Assembly (NCBI RefSeq): GCF_042643165.1
Contig: NZ_JBHRSH010000001.1
Location: 2,232,001 to 2,296,000, forward strand
Source of the DNA: Hyphococcus aureus
Lineage (GTDB): Bacteria > Pseudomonadota > Alphaproteobacteria > Caulobacterales > Parvularculaceae
Direction of reading: 5' to 3'
Length of the DNA stretch: 64,000 nucleotides
Each line of letters begins with the position of its first letter. Positions within the stretch are counted from its first letter, which is position 1. Under the pieces are notes generated by a model. That model saw nothing but the letters and a program-made list of their open reading frames with translations, searched no databases and was not told where the DNA came from. Of the stretch, positions 43,135 through 51,836 are shown one piece after another. Both the position numbers and the translations under genes were made by a program.

Positions 43135-43799
43135 CAGGGTTTCTCCGTCTCCGGACCTTCTTTCACTGCGAAGCCCTGCCGCGCAGCCTGACGCAGGTCC
43201 GAGCGCGCCTGCGTCATGATCCCCCAGGCGGAATGCAAGAAAATGCCGGCGATCATGAGCGCGACGATTAGATCGGGCCACGGCGTTGCGGTCACCGCGA
43301 CCAGTCCCGCCGCGATCAGGACCGCAACATTGCCGATCGCGTCATTGCGCGAGAACAACCAGACGGCGCGCATGTTTGCGTCGCCCTTGCGATATTGCAG
43401 AAGCGGCAGGACCGCTACGACATTGACGATCAAGGCGCCGAGCGCGAAGGCGCCCATCATGCCTGGCTCGACCGTCGCCTGATTGAAGATGCGGATCACC
43501 GTCTCAATGACAATCCAGACGGCCATGCCAAGCAGGAACAAGCCTTGTAACAGCGCGGCGCGGGCGCGCCAGACGAGCGCCCAGCCTATCGCCAGTATCG
43601 CGATGAAGGTGATCGATCCGTCGCCAATGAAGTCGAGGGCGTCGGCTTTGAGCGCTTGCGAGTTTGACAGAAACCCGCCGGCCAGTTCGACCACCCCATA
43701 GCCGATATTGAGGGCGACAACGGTCCACAACGCCCGGCGATATCCCGGCGACTTCACCACGAGGGTTTCGTCGGCGGTGCAGCCGCAGTCATCGGCCAT
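43134..43799 (-). CDS. Cation transporter of the CDF superfamily (MerR/LspA-linked type)
   Basis: The 221-residue protein starts MADDCGC and has about six membrane helices. Metal-ligand positions are seen in ALKADALDFIGD (helix 2) and FSRNDAIGNVAV (helix 5, where the second ligand position is Asn). It lacks the long cytoplasmic C-terminal domain of full CDF exporters. The AAGGAAC site favours 43799. It likely exports a divalent metal such as zinc, cadmium or lead, under control of the divergent MerR regulator. Confidence 0.82.
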   Translation of the reverse strand: MADDCGCTADETLVVKSPGYRRALWTVVALNIGYGVVELAGGFLSNSQALKADALDFIGDGSITFIAILAIGWALVWRARAALLQGLFLLGMAVWIVIETVIRIFNQATVEPGMMGAFALGALIVNVVAVLPLLQYRKGDANMRAVWLFSRNDAIGNVAVLIAAGLVAVTATPWPDLIVALMIAGIFLHSAWGIMTQARSDLRQAARQGFAVKEGPETEKP

Positions 43800-43836
43800 T
43801 GGAGGTTCCTTCATCGGTTTGCAATGTCTGACCGAC

Positions 43837-43867
43837 ATCCTACAGTCTACAGCGACTATAGAGGCAA
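43837..43867 (-). promoter_or_regulatory. MerR-type promoter of the cation transporter-lspA operon
   Basis: Read on the minus strand: -35 TTGCCT, a 19-bp spacer and -10 TAGGAT. The spacer contains the dyad CTATAGTC-GCTGTA-GACTGTAG, where the arms match in 7 of 8 positions. A 19-bp spacer with a central dyad is the hallmark of promoters twisted open by MerR-family regulators. Confidence 0.75.
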
Positions 43868-43879
43868 GAGGATCCGGAT

Positions 43880-44305
43880 ATGCCCGTGAAGGCGATGACC
43901 ATAGGCGGTTTGTCCAAGGCCGCTGGCGTCAAGGTTACGACAATTCGTTATTATGAATCGATCGGTCTGATGGCGCCGCCGGACCGCACGGAGAGCGGTC
44001 AAAGGGTCTATGATCACTCAGGTGTTGAGCGCTTGATCTTCATTCGCCACGCCAGAGAGCTTGGCTTTCCCGTCAACGCCATTCGAGAACTTGTTGCTCT
44101 TCAGGTTGCGCCCGGCGACGATTGCGCCGCGGTCGACGTCATTGCGCGACGCCAACTCGGCGAAGTGCGTCAACGTCTGAAACGGCTGAGGGCTTTGGAA
44201 TCCGAGCTGAAGCAAATGATCGCCGCCTGCGACGGCGAGAAGGTCGCGTCCTGCACGATCCTGGCGTCGCTTGCCGATCATGAGTTTGACCGCGCTCGAG
44301 GATAG
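43880..44305 (+). CDS. MerR-family metal-responsive regulator (CadR/ZntR-like)
   Basis: The 141-residue protein has an N-terminal MerR winged helix (TIGGLSKAAGVKVTTIRYYESIGLM, GQRVYDHSGVERL). A long dimerisation helix follows, then cysteines in GDDCAAVD and in ACDGEKVASCTIL, as in regulators for Zn, Cd or Pb. It is divergent from the transporter-lspA operon, and two MerR-type promoters lie on either side of it. It is therefore the probable activator of both. Confidence 0.88.
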   Translation: MPVKAMTIGGLSKAAGVKVTTIRYYESIGLMAPPDRTESGQRVYDHSGVERLIFIRHARELGFPVNAIRELVALQVAPGDDCAAVDVIARRQLGEVRQRLKRLRALESELKQMIAACDGEKVASCTILASLADHEFDRARG

Positions 44306-44309
44306 CCAT

Positions 44310-44340
44310 TTGACCCTCTAGCGACTGTAGGGATTAGAGT
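44310..44340 (+). promoter_or_regulatory. MerR-type promoter for the downstream small membrane protein
   Basis: TTGACC and TAGAGT are separated by 19 bp. The spacer holds the dyad CCCTCTAG-CGA-CTGTAGGG, close to known CadR and ZntR promoter boxes. It starts four bases after the MerR stop codon and points to the 46-codon gene at 44435. Confidence 0.75.
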
Positions 44341-44434
44341 CAGGCCCAAAGGTCGGAAGCCTTGCCCTACCGCGCAGGCTCTTCGAAAAACCGCTGTGCG
44401 AGTAATGCGGGAATATCTACAAAGGAGGCGCGAC

Positions 44435-44575
44435 ATGGATCGCAACCACATAATGACAGATGGGTGGATGATGATGGGACCCTTCGGCGGTGTCGTCTCA
44501 CTGTTGGTGCTGGCGTTCCTGATCCTAGGGATCGCGGCGTTTGTGAAATACCTTTTCTTTGACAGCAAAAAATAG
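44435..44575 (+). CDS. Small single-pass membrane protein (46 residues)
   Basis: The start ATG follows a perfect AAAGGAGG site. The peptide has a polar start with several Met residues (GWMMMGPFGG), one transmembrane helix (VVSLLVLAFLILGIAAFV) and a short basic tail (FFDSKK). Small membrane proteins of this kind are often found in heavy-metal operons, where they may assist the transporter. It is the only gene behind the MerR-type promoter at 44310. It is easily missed because it is so short. Confidence 0.75.
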   Translation: MDRNHIMTDGWMMMGPFGGVVSLLVLAFLILGIAAFVKYLFFDSKK

Positions 44576-44577
44576 TC

Positions 44578-44594
44578 AGCAATCGCTGATTGCT
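44578..44594. terminator. Stem-loop after the small membrane protein gene
   Basis: AGCAATC and GATTGCT form a 7-bp stem with a GCT loop. In plus-strand RNA it is followed by A residues rather than U; on the minus strand GACTATTTTTT follows. It could therefore terminate minus-strand transcripts arriving from the GDT1 gene region. The 228 bp up to 44822 hold no supported gene. Confidence 0.35.
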
Positions 44595-44822
44595 AAAAAA
44601 TATCCTGAACCGCGGCTAACGCCGATGCTGCGCAATAAGAAGGCAACCGGCTGTAAAACGACCCTTCGGTGGCGCGCCATCCACGGGCGCGCGCAAAGAC
44701 CTAACAGCCAGCGCTTTTCCCGAGGCTGAGGAAAATGATTACGACGAATTGATGGTTCGCCACCCGGCGCCACGCGCTTGAAACACGAATGAAGCCTGTC
44801 GTCGCAAACGTTTGGCTTACGG

Positions 44823-45104
44823 CTAGCGGGCAGCCAGAACGTGGTCAAAAATCATCCATCCGCCGATGAGGAGAAATCCGACGCCAGCGATCAGTTTCAG
44901 CGGCAAAAAGGTCATCCATCGTTCCGCTGCGCCGCCAAGGGCGACGGCAAGGGCCGAGGAGACGACGAGCGCGAGGCTGGCTGCAGTAAAAACAAGCCAG
45001 CGGGGACGATCGGCGTCGGTCGCGTAGATAAGCGTTGCAAGTTGCGTTTTGTCGCCCAGTTCAGCAAGAAATACTGTCAAAAATACGGTGATGAACGCTG
45101 TCAT
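44823..45104 (-). CDS. GDT1/UPF0016 family cation exporter
   Basis: The 93-residue half-length member of the UPF0016 (GDT1/MneA-like) family carries the signature ELGDKTQLATL (residues 15-25) in the first helix, and three membrane segments. Family members export manganese or calcium; half-length forms pair as dimers. Its ATG overlaps the stop of the upstream outer-membrane efflux gene (ATGA), an uncommon pairing. Confidence 0.88.
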   Translation of the reverse strand: MTAFITVFLTVFLAELGDKTQLATLIYATDADRPRWLVFTAASLALVVSSALAVALGGAAERWMTFLPLKLIAGVGFLLIGGWMIFDHVLAAR

Positions 45105-46522
45105 TCGGCGCTCCACCCGGTGCCGAGCGCTTGGTAGACACGGACGAAATTCGCCGTCACTGTCGTCTGACTGGCGGCCAGCGCCGCATCTGCCGCAAGC
45201 AATCGCCCTTCGGCGTCGAGCACCGTCAGAAAATCATCCGCACCCACATCGTAGCGTTGCCGGGCGAGCGCCGCCGCCTCGCGCGCTTTCGCAGCTGCGG
45301 ACGCAAGCGCGTCATACCGTACGCGTTCGCGGCCATATGCTGCGAGCGACGTTTGGGTTTCCTCAAGCGCAACCAATGCGGATTGTTCGTAGGCGGCGAG
45401 CGCCGCTTCAGCATTGGCGCCAGCCGCTTTAACTTGTGCTCTGACGCGCGGAACATCGAAGCCGGACCATGTGATCGTCGGGCCGACGCCATAGCCGATC
45501 GATCCGTCGCCGCCGACACCTGCGAGATCCTGGGCTGCGAGGCTAACGCCGCCGGCGAGCGTGACGCGCGGGAAGAATTCAGCCTTCGCGATGCCGATGC
45601 GGGCTGTCGCCGCGGCAAGGGTGCGCTCGGCGGCGCGGATGTCTGCGCGGCGCTGAAGGAGGGCCTCGATATCCCCGATGGGCAGCGCGTCAGGCGGCGT
45701 CGGCAGCGCTTGTTCGCCCTTGGCTAATGCCGATAACACATCGTTGACATTTGCGCCGGTGAGCGTCGCAAGCCTGTTGGCGGCGGCGATTTGCACCGCT
45801 TCCAGGGGCGGAATGGAGGCCTCGGTTGTTTTCGCCTGGGCTTCGGCCCGAGCGACGTCGAGACGCGAGCCGAGGCCTTCGTCGAGACGCCGTTGCGTCA
45901 GCCGCGCTGAATTGCGCTGAACGCTCAAGTTTCGTTTGGCGACGTCGAGTTGAAGCGCGGCGCCGCGATACTCAATATAGGCGCGGGCGGTCTCCGCGGC
46001 GATCAGCACCTGCGCGTCCCGGCGGAGATATTCTGCGGCCTGCGCGCCCGCGAGAGCAGCCTCGGTCGCGCGCCGTACGCGCCCGAAAAAATCGAGCTCC
46101 CACGCCGCGTTAACGCCGATGTCGAAAAACTCGGCGTCGTCGAAGTCAAGTTCGTCAAGGCCGAAGGCGGCGCCAGTGAGCCTTCGGCGTTGATAGGCGG
46201 CGCGCGCTTCGCCGGTCGGCCGCAAATTGACGCGTTCGAGATTTAGGAGCGACCGCGCCGCTTCGACATTCGCGGCCGCCCGACGCAAGTCCCGATTTTC
46301 ATTGAAGGCGGTTTCAATCAGCCTGTTGAGGGTTTCGTCTTCAAGCGCTGCCCACCAGCGTTGCGCCGGCTCGCGATCAATGCTGTTGGCCGCTCCATCG
46401 ACCTGTAAGTCGGACGTCGCAAGGCCGGCCGGATCCGGCGCGGCATAGTCGGGCCCGACCGTTGCGCAGGCCGCGAGGATGAGAGCGCCGGCCGACGAAA
46501 AAACGAATTTCAAGAACGGCAT
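45101..46522 (-). CDS. Outer-membrane efflux lipoprotein, NodT/OprM (TolC-like) family
   Basis: The 473-residue protein has a lipoprotein signal (LILAACATVGPDY). Two TolC-type repeats of long helices are visible: LRRAAANVEAARSLLNLERVNL, LDEGLGSRLDVARAEAQ, LRAAERTLAAATARIGIAKAEFFP and YDVGADDFLTVLDAEGRLL. It forms an outer-membrane tunnel for tripartite pumps. No RND pump or membrane-fusion gene lies next to it, so its inner-membrane partner is elsewhere. It is translationally coupled to a GDT1-type exporter. Confidence 0.9.
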   Translation of the reverse strand: MPFLKFVFSSAGALILAACATVGPDYAAPDPAGLATSDLQVDGAANSIDREPAQRWWAALEDETLNRLIETAFNENRDLRRAAANVEAARSLLNLERVNLRPTGEARAAYQRRRLTGAAFGLDELDFDDAEFFDIGVNAAWELDFFGRVRRATEAALAGAQAAEYLRRDAQVLIAAETARAYIEYRGAALQLDVAKRNLSVQRNSARLTQRRLDEGLGSRLDVARAEAQAKTTEASIPPLEAVQIAAANRLATLTGANVNDVLSALAKGEQALPTPPDALPIGDIEALLQRRADIRAAERTLAAATARIGIAKAEFFPRVTLAGGVSLAAQDLAGVGGDGSIGYGVGPTITWSGFDVPRVRAQVKAAGANAEAALAAYEQSALVALEETQTSLAAYGRERVRYDALASAAAKAREAAALARQRYDVGADDFLTVLDAEGRLLAADAALAASQTTVTANFVRVYQALGTGWSAE

Positions 46523-46944
46523 ATCATAAGTCTCCGACGCGCGACGGTTCGCGGTCCGTTGCGGCGGGCGCGGAACCTCTCAAACCTATGCTTACGGGCC
46601 TGAGGCGTTTGTCCCTCTCGCCATTTGCTGCCGTCTCACAGCTAACCGACATCTCGCGGTCGATCAGGTCGCTCGCTTTCTCACGGTTTTCGGCGTTGGC
46701 TTCATTTCTGAGGATGAAAGCGGTCTTGTTTTGAGTTGAGCGGCGGCTTTTCAGTCGCGCTCAACCCGCGATCGCCCCTGCTAGGAAGACGCTGCCGTTG
46801 CCGATCAGCCCATAGGGCTTCAAATAGTCTGTCATCAAATCGTCTTCTTCCAGACGATGGACAATGCGATGATTATTTCATCATGAATGGGAAGCGTCGC
46901 GCATCGTTTCTGTGCGGCGCGCCGCGAGAAATACGTCAGCTAGG
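46523..46944. other. Intergenic stretch without a supported gene
   Basis: About 420 bp. The plus-strand frame 46736-46969 lacks a domain, has no good ribosome binding site and runs over the end of the channel gene. I see no convincing regulatory repeat. Confidence 0.4.
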
Positions 46945-47373
46945 TCATTGTTCTTCCGCCTTGTACTGACCGCTCATGAACAGGAAGAGCATGGCGGCCG
47001 AACAGCTGATCAATAAAAACCCATTCAGCGCCTCGATGCCTGCAATAAGGCGTAGATGCCCCATTGGTACGATGTCGCCAAGGCCGAGTGAGGTGTATGT
47101 GACGAGTGAAAAGTAGAACACATCCATTGCCGAGCCGGATGCGCCGCCGCTCAGCTCGCCAATGTTCAAAGCCCGGCCTATGCCATACGCTGCGGCATAG
47201 AGCACAACAGCTGCGATATGGGCAATCCCTGACACGCAAAGCGCCAGAACGAGTTTTCGTCCGCGATGATAGCTCACTGCGCTAAGATGCCGAATGGCGC
47301 CGGAGACAATTGTGTAATGCAAGGCGCCGGATAGAACGAATGTCAAAGCGACGATCACAATAGCGAAGATCAT
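46945..47373 (-). CDS. Two-helix potassium-channel-like protein
   Basis: The 142-residue protein has about four hydrophobic stretches and a pore loop TYTSLGLGDIVP, a close relative of the TVGYGD filter of K+ channels. The last helix follows (GIEALNGFLLISCSAAMLFLFM). There is no cytoplasmic regulatory domain. It likely assembles as a tetramer and passes K+ or another monovalent cation. It lies 24 bp past the amino-acid permease gene on the same strand. Confidence 0.8.
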   Translation of the reverse strand: MIFAIVIVALTFVLSGALHYTIVSGAIRHLSAVSYHRGRKLVLALCVSGIAHIAAVVLYAAAYGIGRALNIGELSGGASGSAMDVFYFSLVTYTSLGLGDIVPMGHLRLIAGIEALNGFLLISCSAAMLFLFMSGQYKAEEQ

Positions 47374-47397
47374 AACGAACCCCGTGTGCGCTTATTG

Positions 47398-48726
47398 TCA
47401 GGAATGGGAGTGCGCATGATCCGGCGCCTCCTTGTCACGAATTTTTCCAAGATAGAGGGCTTCGAAGGCAAAAATCGCAGCCATGGAGCCTATCGCGATC
47501 ACCACGATCACCGGATCAGCGCTGGCCTTGATAAAGAGAAATGCGCCGAGCGCCAAGAGATCGAACAGTATTGCAGAGATGAGGATCCAAGCGCGGGCGC
47601 CGACATCTTCGCGCAAATAACGCAGCACGCCATAATGGATGATTACATCCATCACGAGATAATAGATGGCGCCCAGGGAGGCGATTCGGCCTAGATCGAA
47701 AAATGCCGCCAGAAACGCCGCCAGGAAGACTGTATAGACAAGAGTGTGTTTCTGGATGCCGCCTGGCATGCCGAAATGCTTGTGCGGTATAAGGTTCATT
47801 TCCGTCAGCATTGCCAACATTCGCGAGACCGCGAACACGCTGGCCAACAATCCGGAGGCTGTCGCGATGATTGCAATGATGACTGTGAACGCGACGCCGA
47901 GATCGCCAAAGGCCGGTCGTGACGCTTCGGCCAGCGAGAAGTCCTTGGCGGCGATGATTTCCTCGAGGGTGAGGGACGACCCGACAGCCAGGGCGACGGC
48001 CATATAGACAATGAGACAAACTCCGAGCGACCACATAATCGCGCGCCCGACATTCTTATTCGGGCTCTGCACCTCGTCACCGCTGTTGGTGATGGTCGTA
48101 AATCCCTTGAAGGCGAGAATCGCCAGAGCAACGCCTGCCAGAAACCCGGCCGGCGTCGTCTCATTGCTGGGCGCGCTGCTTGCCGCTTCAAAGGAGAGAC
48201 CCGAGGCCCACAGCGCTGCGCCAGCAAAGATCAGGATGCCGCCAACTTTCAAAACGGCGGCGACTTTCGACACGCCGCCAATAATCTTGTTGCCGGAAAT
48301 ATTGATAACAAATGCAAAGGCGATCAGCCCCACAGCGAGGATAGGGACGAGCACGCTGTTCTTTTCGACATCGAACAGTTGAAGCGTGTAAGCGCCGAAG
48401 GTGCGTGCAACCAAGCTCTCATTGATGACCATCGACATGGTCATCAACAGTGCGCTGGCCGCCGCAATCGTGGTTGGCCCATACGCCTTTTGCAGGATCA
48501 TAGCGATGCCGCCCGCTGAAGGGTATTTGTTCGACATCTTGATATAGGTGTAGGCGCTAAATCCGCTGATGAAGGCCGCAATCAGGAAGGCCAGCGGAAA
48601 GGCGGGTCCTGAAAATTGCGCGACCTGACCGGTGAGCGCGAAGATGCCGGCGCCGATCATCACGCCGGTGCCCATGGCGACGGCGCCCGCGAGAGTGAGG
48701 CTGTTTTTCTGGTAATTGTCCTTCAT
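47398..48726 (-). CDS. APC-family amino-acid permease
   Basis: The 442-residue protein has twelve hydrophobic helices. The first carries the APC signature GAVAMGTGVMIGAGIFALTGQVA, and the region LAILAFKGFTTITNSGDEVQSPNKNVGRAI matches the conserved helix 6-7 segment. The C-terminus is His-rich (DHAHSHS), an oddity for the family. It probably imports or exchanges amino acids or amines. The start overlaps the methyltransferase stop by four bases, showing a coupled operon. Confidence 0.88.
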   Translation of the reverse strand: MKDNYQKNSLTLAGAVAMGTGVMIGAGIFALTGQVAQFSGPAFPLAFLIAAFISGFSAYTYIKMSNKYPSAGGIAMILQKAYGPTTIAAASALLMTMSMVINESLVARTFGAYTLQLFDVEKNSVLVPILAVGLIAFAFVINISGNKIIGGVSKVAAVLKVGGILIFAGAALWASGLSFEAASSAPSNETTPAGFLAGVALAILAFKGFTTITNSGDEVQSPNKNVGRAIMWSLGVCLIVYMAVALAVGSSLTLEEIIAAKDFSLAEASRPAFGDLGVAFTVIIAIIATASGLLASVFAVSRMLAMLTEMNLIPHKHFGMPGGIQKHTLVYTVFLAAFLAAFFDLGRIASLGAIYYLVMDVIIHYGVLRYLREDVGARAWILISAILFDLLALGAFLFIKASADPVIVVIAIGSMAAIFAFEALYLGKIRDKEAPDHAHSHS

Positions 48727-49421
48727 GATCCCTCTTCTGCTTGTTCGAGTTTCTCGCCGGCATAGATTGATATCACGCCGGTCGCCGACGCGATCCTGTC
48801 GGGTTCGCCAACATGACGAAAGCCTGATTGTTCCAAAAGGACGGGAATGATCCCGTCGGCGTTTGGCTGGGTATCTTCAACGCCGTCAAGCAATTGAACT
48901 GTCAAACGAAACAACAAGCGCATAAGCCATGATGATTGCCGGCCATAATCAGCGATGTAAATGGCGCCGCCAACAGGCAGCAATTGGAAAACCTCTTGGA
49001 TAATTCTTTGCTTTTCCGTCACCGGAACCTGGTGCAGGACCAGGCTTGTGACGATTTTGCGCGGCGGTTCATCGAAATATGCTTGGGATGCGGAAAAAAA
49101 TGCGACTTCAAAGCGGATTGACGATTTCAATTTCGCCGTTTTCTTTCGCGCCCGGCGCACTGCGTCTTCATCCGGGTCAACGCCGACATAGCGGATCCCC
49201 GGTGCGGCCTTGTGAAGCGCAAGCGCGAGGCTGCCCGTCCCTGACCCTATATCAAGAATATGATCACTGGTTTGCGGCGAAATCTCATGGATGAACGCCT
49301 TGCGCCACACGCGCTCACGCGTCAGCGCAGCGATCACAAGATCGTAAAGCGGCGTCAGAACTTTGTATGACAAAGGCGGCTTGTAGTTGGGCTTTCCTCG
49401 GCGTGGTTGTTTATGGTTCAT
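48723..49421 (-). CDS. Class I SAM-dependent methyltransferase
   Basis: The 232-residue protein has the SAM-binding motif I HILDIGSGTGSLAL, an acidic residue ending strand 2 (VGVDPDEDAV), and motifs SLVLHQVP and LPVGGAIYIADYG. This is the layout of UbiE/COQ5-like methyltransferases. The substrate is not evident. The start MNHKQP at 49421 lies within the end of the EamA transporter gene; the longer frame from 49469 overlaps it further and is less likely. Confidence 0.85.
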   Translation of the reverse strand: MNHKQPRRGKPNYKPPLSYKVLTPLYDLVIAALTRERVWRKAFIHEISPQTSDHILDIGSGTGSLALALHKAAPGIRYVGVDPDEDAVRRARKKTAKLKSSIRFEVAFFSASQAYFDEPPRKIVTSLVLHQVPVTEKQRIIQEVFQLLPVGGAIYIADYGRQSSWLMRLLFRLTVQLLDGVEDTQPNADGIIPVLLEQSGFRHVGEPDRIASATGVISIYAGEKLEQAEEGS

Positions 49422-50307
49422 GTTGAGGGCCAATTTTTGAAGAGCGCGCCAGGACCAGGCGAACGCCAATGACGGCGAGTGCGGCGCCGCCGAGGGCGTT
49501 CAGTGTGACGGGCTCGCCAAAGAACATCGCGCCGAACGATATCCCGAGGAATGGCACAAGGAAGCTGAACGCATTGGCGCGTGACAAATCCATTTTTGTA
49601 AGCGCCGTTTGCCAGAGCCAGAACGCGAGTGCTGTGCCGAAAAGGCTGAGGCCGATAAGACTGAAGAGAAAGTCCGGCGTCCAGCTTATGGCGCCGGGGT
49701 CTTCGGTCGCGGCGGCGAATACCACGAGGGGAGCAGCGCCGATCAGGAGTTGCCATCCCATCGCGGATGTCGGCGCGATCGCGCTCGCAATGCGCTTGAT
49801 CGCAACATTGCCGATACTGACTCCGATCGCTGCGAGCAAGATAAAGGCGATGCCTTTGACCGTCGCGCCAGCATCGCCGCCGGTAAGCTGCGGGGCCGCC
49901 GCGACGACGACGCCGAGAAACCCGATAAGAAGTCCGATACGGGCTCTCGTCCCCAAATGTTCCTGCAGAACGAAATAGGCGAGGATGGCGGCGAGCAAAG
50001 GCTGGGTGTTGGTGATGATGGTCGCAAAACCCGGCGCGACATATTCTGCGGCATGGAACATGCCAAGGTAACCGAGCGTTGTCGTGCCAAATCCGGCGAT
50101 AGCGAGCCACATCCAAAGCCGCGGTTCGCGTGGAATGGGCAGACGCAGATAGAATGCGACACTGAGCAGCACGCCGCTCGCAAGGACGGCGCGCATGGCG
50201 GCGAAGGTCAAATGCGGCGCATCATCGAGCCCGAGAGTGATTAGAGGGTAGCATGACGCCCACAGCGCCATGACCGCGACGACGCGCGTCGTATCAGGAT
50301 TCATCAA
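49411..50307 (-). CDS. EamA/DMT-family transporter
   Basis: The 298-residue protein has ten membrane helices in two EamA repeats. Conserved features are ASCYPLITLGLDDAPHLTFAAMRAVLA in the first half, and FGTALAFWLWQTALTKMDLSRANAFSFLVPFLGISFGAMFFGE in the second. The family exports metabolites such as amino acids; the substrate cannot be deduced. It is on the same strand as, and overlapping with, the methyltransferase gene. Confidence 0.9.
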   Translation of the reverse strand: MMNPDTTRVVAVMALWASCYPLITLGLDDAPHLTFAAMRAVLASGVLLSVAFYLRLPIPREPRLWMWLAIAGFGTTTLGYLGMFHAAEYVAPGFATIITNTQPLLAAILAYFVLQEHLGTRARIGLLIGFLGVVVAAAPQLTGGDAGATVKGIAFILLAAIGVSIGNVAIKRIASAIAPTSAMGWQLLIGAAPLVVFAAATEDPGAISWTPDFLFSLIGLSLFGTALAFWLWQTALTKMDLSRANAFSFLVPFLGISFGAMFFGEPVTLNALGGAALAVIGVRLVLARSSKIGPQHEP

Positions 50308-50346
50308 TGTTTGTTTCGCTTGTGCGCATCGTCGCAGTCTCGCCTG

Positions 50347-50916
50347 TTAGGAGGTATGGAGATGACGGATTTTCCAGCCCTCGGGCGTACGGATTAAAAT
50401 CGCCGTACCCATTCGCTTGCGCTCAACATCCTCGCCCCGCACGGTCGCTTCAAGGGCAATCTTGAATGTAGCATAAGCGATCATCGGCGTCGCCGAAATT
50501 CGGAAGTCATCATAGGCGTAGGCATTGATCGTGATGTCTTCGGATTCAAATTCGGGAACGAGGTGGTTGTCGCGATAATCGACCCAGCCCCAATTTGGAT
50601 GGGATCCTTCAATGATCGTAAAATCGTCGGTTTGCAGAACGTGCGCCGCCATGCCCTCGACGCTGTTTTCGGCGGCGGCCGCCGCATAAGAGGTGAGCGC
50701 GGCCTCAACCGCTGTTGCGTGCTCGCCTTCATTCATGAAATGCGGCATGCCGTCTTTCATATGGTGGCCAGGCATGTCCATGGAGGCGTCAGATTTTTCA
50801 GATCCTTTATGCTGGTGTTCGCCCTCGCCGTGCTGGTGTTGCGCGGCGGCGGGCGAGATCGCAAGCGCGACCGCCGCCAGGGCTGGGAAAAGAGTCGTTG
50901 TGATAGAGTTTCGCAT
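50347..50916 (-). CDS. Exported His-rich protein with an NTF2/SnoaL-like domain
   Basis: The 189-residue protein has a signal peptide ending PAAAQ. Next is a His/Met-rich segment (HQHGEGEHQHKGSEKS, MPGHHMKDGMPHFM) suited to metal binding, and an NTF2-like domain at about 65-189 (VEAALTSYAAAAAENSVEGMAAHV, TAILIRTPEGWKIRHLH). The AAGGAGAT site supports 50916. It ends the operon of the following cation transporter and probably binds the metal that protein handles. Confidence 0.75.
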   Translation of the reverse strand: MRNSITTTLFPALAAVALAISPAAAQHQHGEGEHQHKGSEKSDASMDMPGHHMKDGMPHFMNEGEHATAVEAALTSYAAAAAENSVEGMAAHVLQTDDFTIIEGSHPNWGWVDYRDNHLVPEFESEDITINAYAYDDFRISATPMIAYATFKIALEATVRGEDVERKRMGTAILIRTPEGWKIRHLHTS

Positions 50917-50930
50917 GATCAAAGATCTCC

Positions 50931-51836
50931 TTATTGCGGGGTTTGCGGATCAATGGCCTCGGCGCCTTTCTCGTCGAGACAGGCCGTCTCGATCTGAAGG
51001 GTGGAGAAGTAAAACCCGTGCTTTTCGCGCAGGATCTTGTGCGCTTTTTTGAGCACGCCAGGGGCAGCGTCATTGTCACTGACGCGAAGATGGGCTGAAA
51101 AAACATTCCGGTTCGAGGTTAGCACCCAGGCATGAACGTGGTGGACGTCCTCGACGTCCCAGACGGTGCGCAGGGTTTCGACCACAGCGCCGATATCAAC
51201 ACCCCTGGGCGAGGTCTCCATCAGGATCGCAAACGACTCGCGAATGATCCCGACGGATGCGAGCAACAAAACAACGCCGAAGGCAGTCCCGAGAATCGGA
51301 TCGATCGCCATAAATCCGGTGAACTGAATGAACAGCGCGGTGATAACAATCAGTATACTGCCAATGAACGTCTGAATGACATGCCAGAACGCGCCCTTCA
51401 TATTGAGATTTTCTTTCTGCCCGCGAAAAAGGACGGCGAGCGAAATGACTTCCGTTGTAATGCCGCCGGCGGCGGCAAGCAGCATCGGCGTTGTCGGCAG
51501 GTCGATCGGCGCACGCAGCCGCATCAATCCCATGACGATGACGAGGAGCGCCATCGCCAAGAGGAAAAACCCGTTCAGCATCGCGCCGATAATTTCTGCG
51601 CGGGCGTAGCCGAAAGTGTGTTCAAGCGTCGCGGGACGCCGCGCGATGCGCGCCGCGACCCAGGCGAGAATGACGCCGCCAACCGCCGAGAAGGTATGAA
51701 ACGCGTCGGAGATAACGGCGATGGATCCGGTCGCGAGTCCGATGGCGAGTTCGATAAGGAAATAGACGCCGGTGAGCCAGCCGGAAATCTTGAGCGCGCG
51801 ATCATTCTCCGCGCTGTGCGCGGGTCCATGGCTCAT
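50931..51836 (-). CDS. CDF-family cation transporter with altered metal site
   Basis: The 301-residue protein has six membrane helices, then a C-terminal domain with HHVHAWVLT as in CDF exporters. The family metal site is HxxxD in helices 2 and 5. Here helix 2 reads SDAFHTFSA (H47, A51) and helix 5 reads WHVIQTF (H152, T156), so both aspartates are gone. Transport of Zn by the standard mechanism is doubtful; another metal, another substrate or another coupling is possible. It lies 14 bp before the His-rich protein gene. Confidence 0.82.
   Translation of the reverse strand: MSHGPAHSAENDRALKISGWLTGVYFLIELAIGLATGSIAVISDAFHTFSAVGGVILAWVAARIARRPATLEHTFGYARAEIIGAMLNGFFLLAMALLVIVMGLMRLRAPIDLPTTPMLLAAAGGITTEVISLAVLFRGQKENLNMKGAFWHVIQTFIGSILIVITALFIQFTGFMAIDPILGTAFGVVLLLASVGIIRESFAILMETSPRGVDIGAVVETLRTVWDVEDVHHVHAWVLTSNRNVFSAHLRVSDNDAAPGVLKKAHKILREKHGFYFSTLQIETACLDEKGAEAIDPQTPQ

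Noticed and set aside
46736..46969. 77-codon plus-strand frame
   Set aside because: No domain and no ribosome site, and it runs into the channel gene on the other strand.
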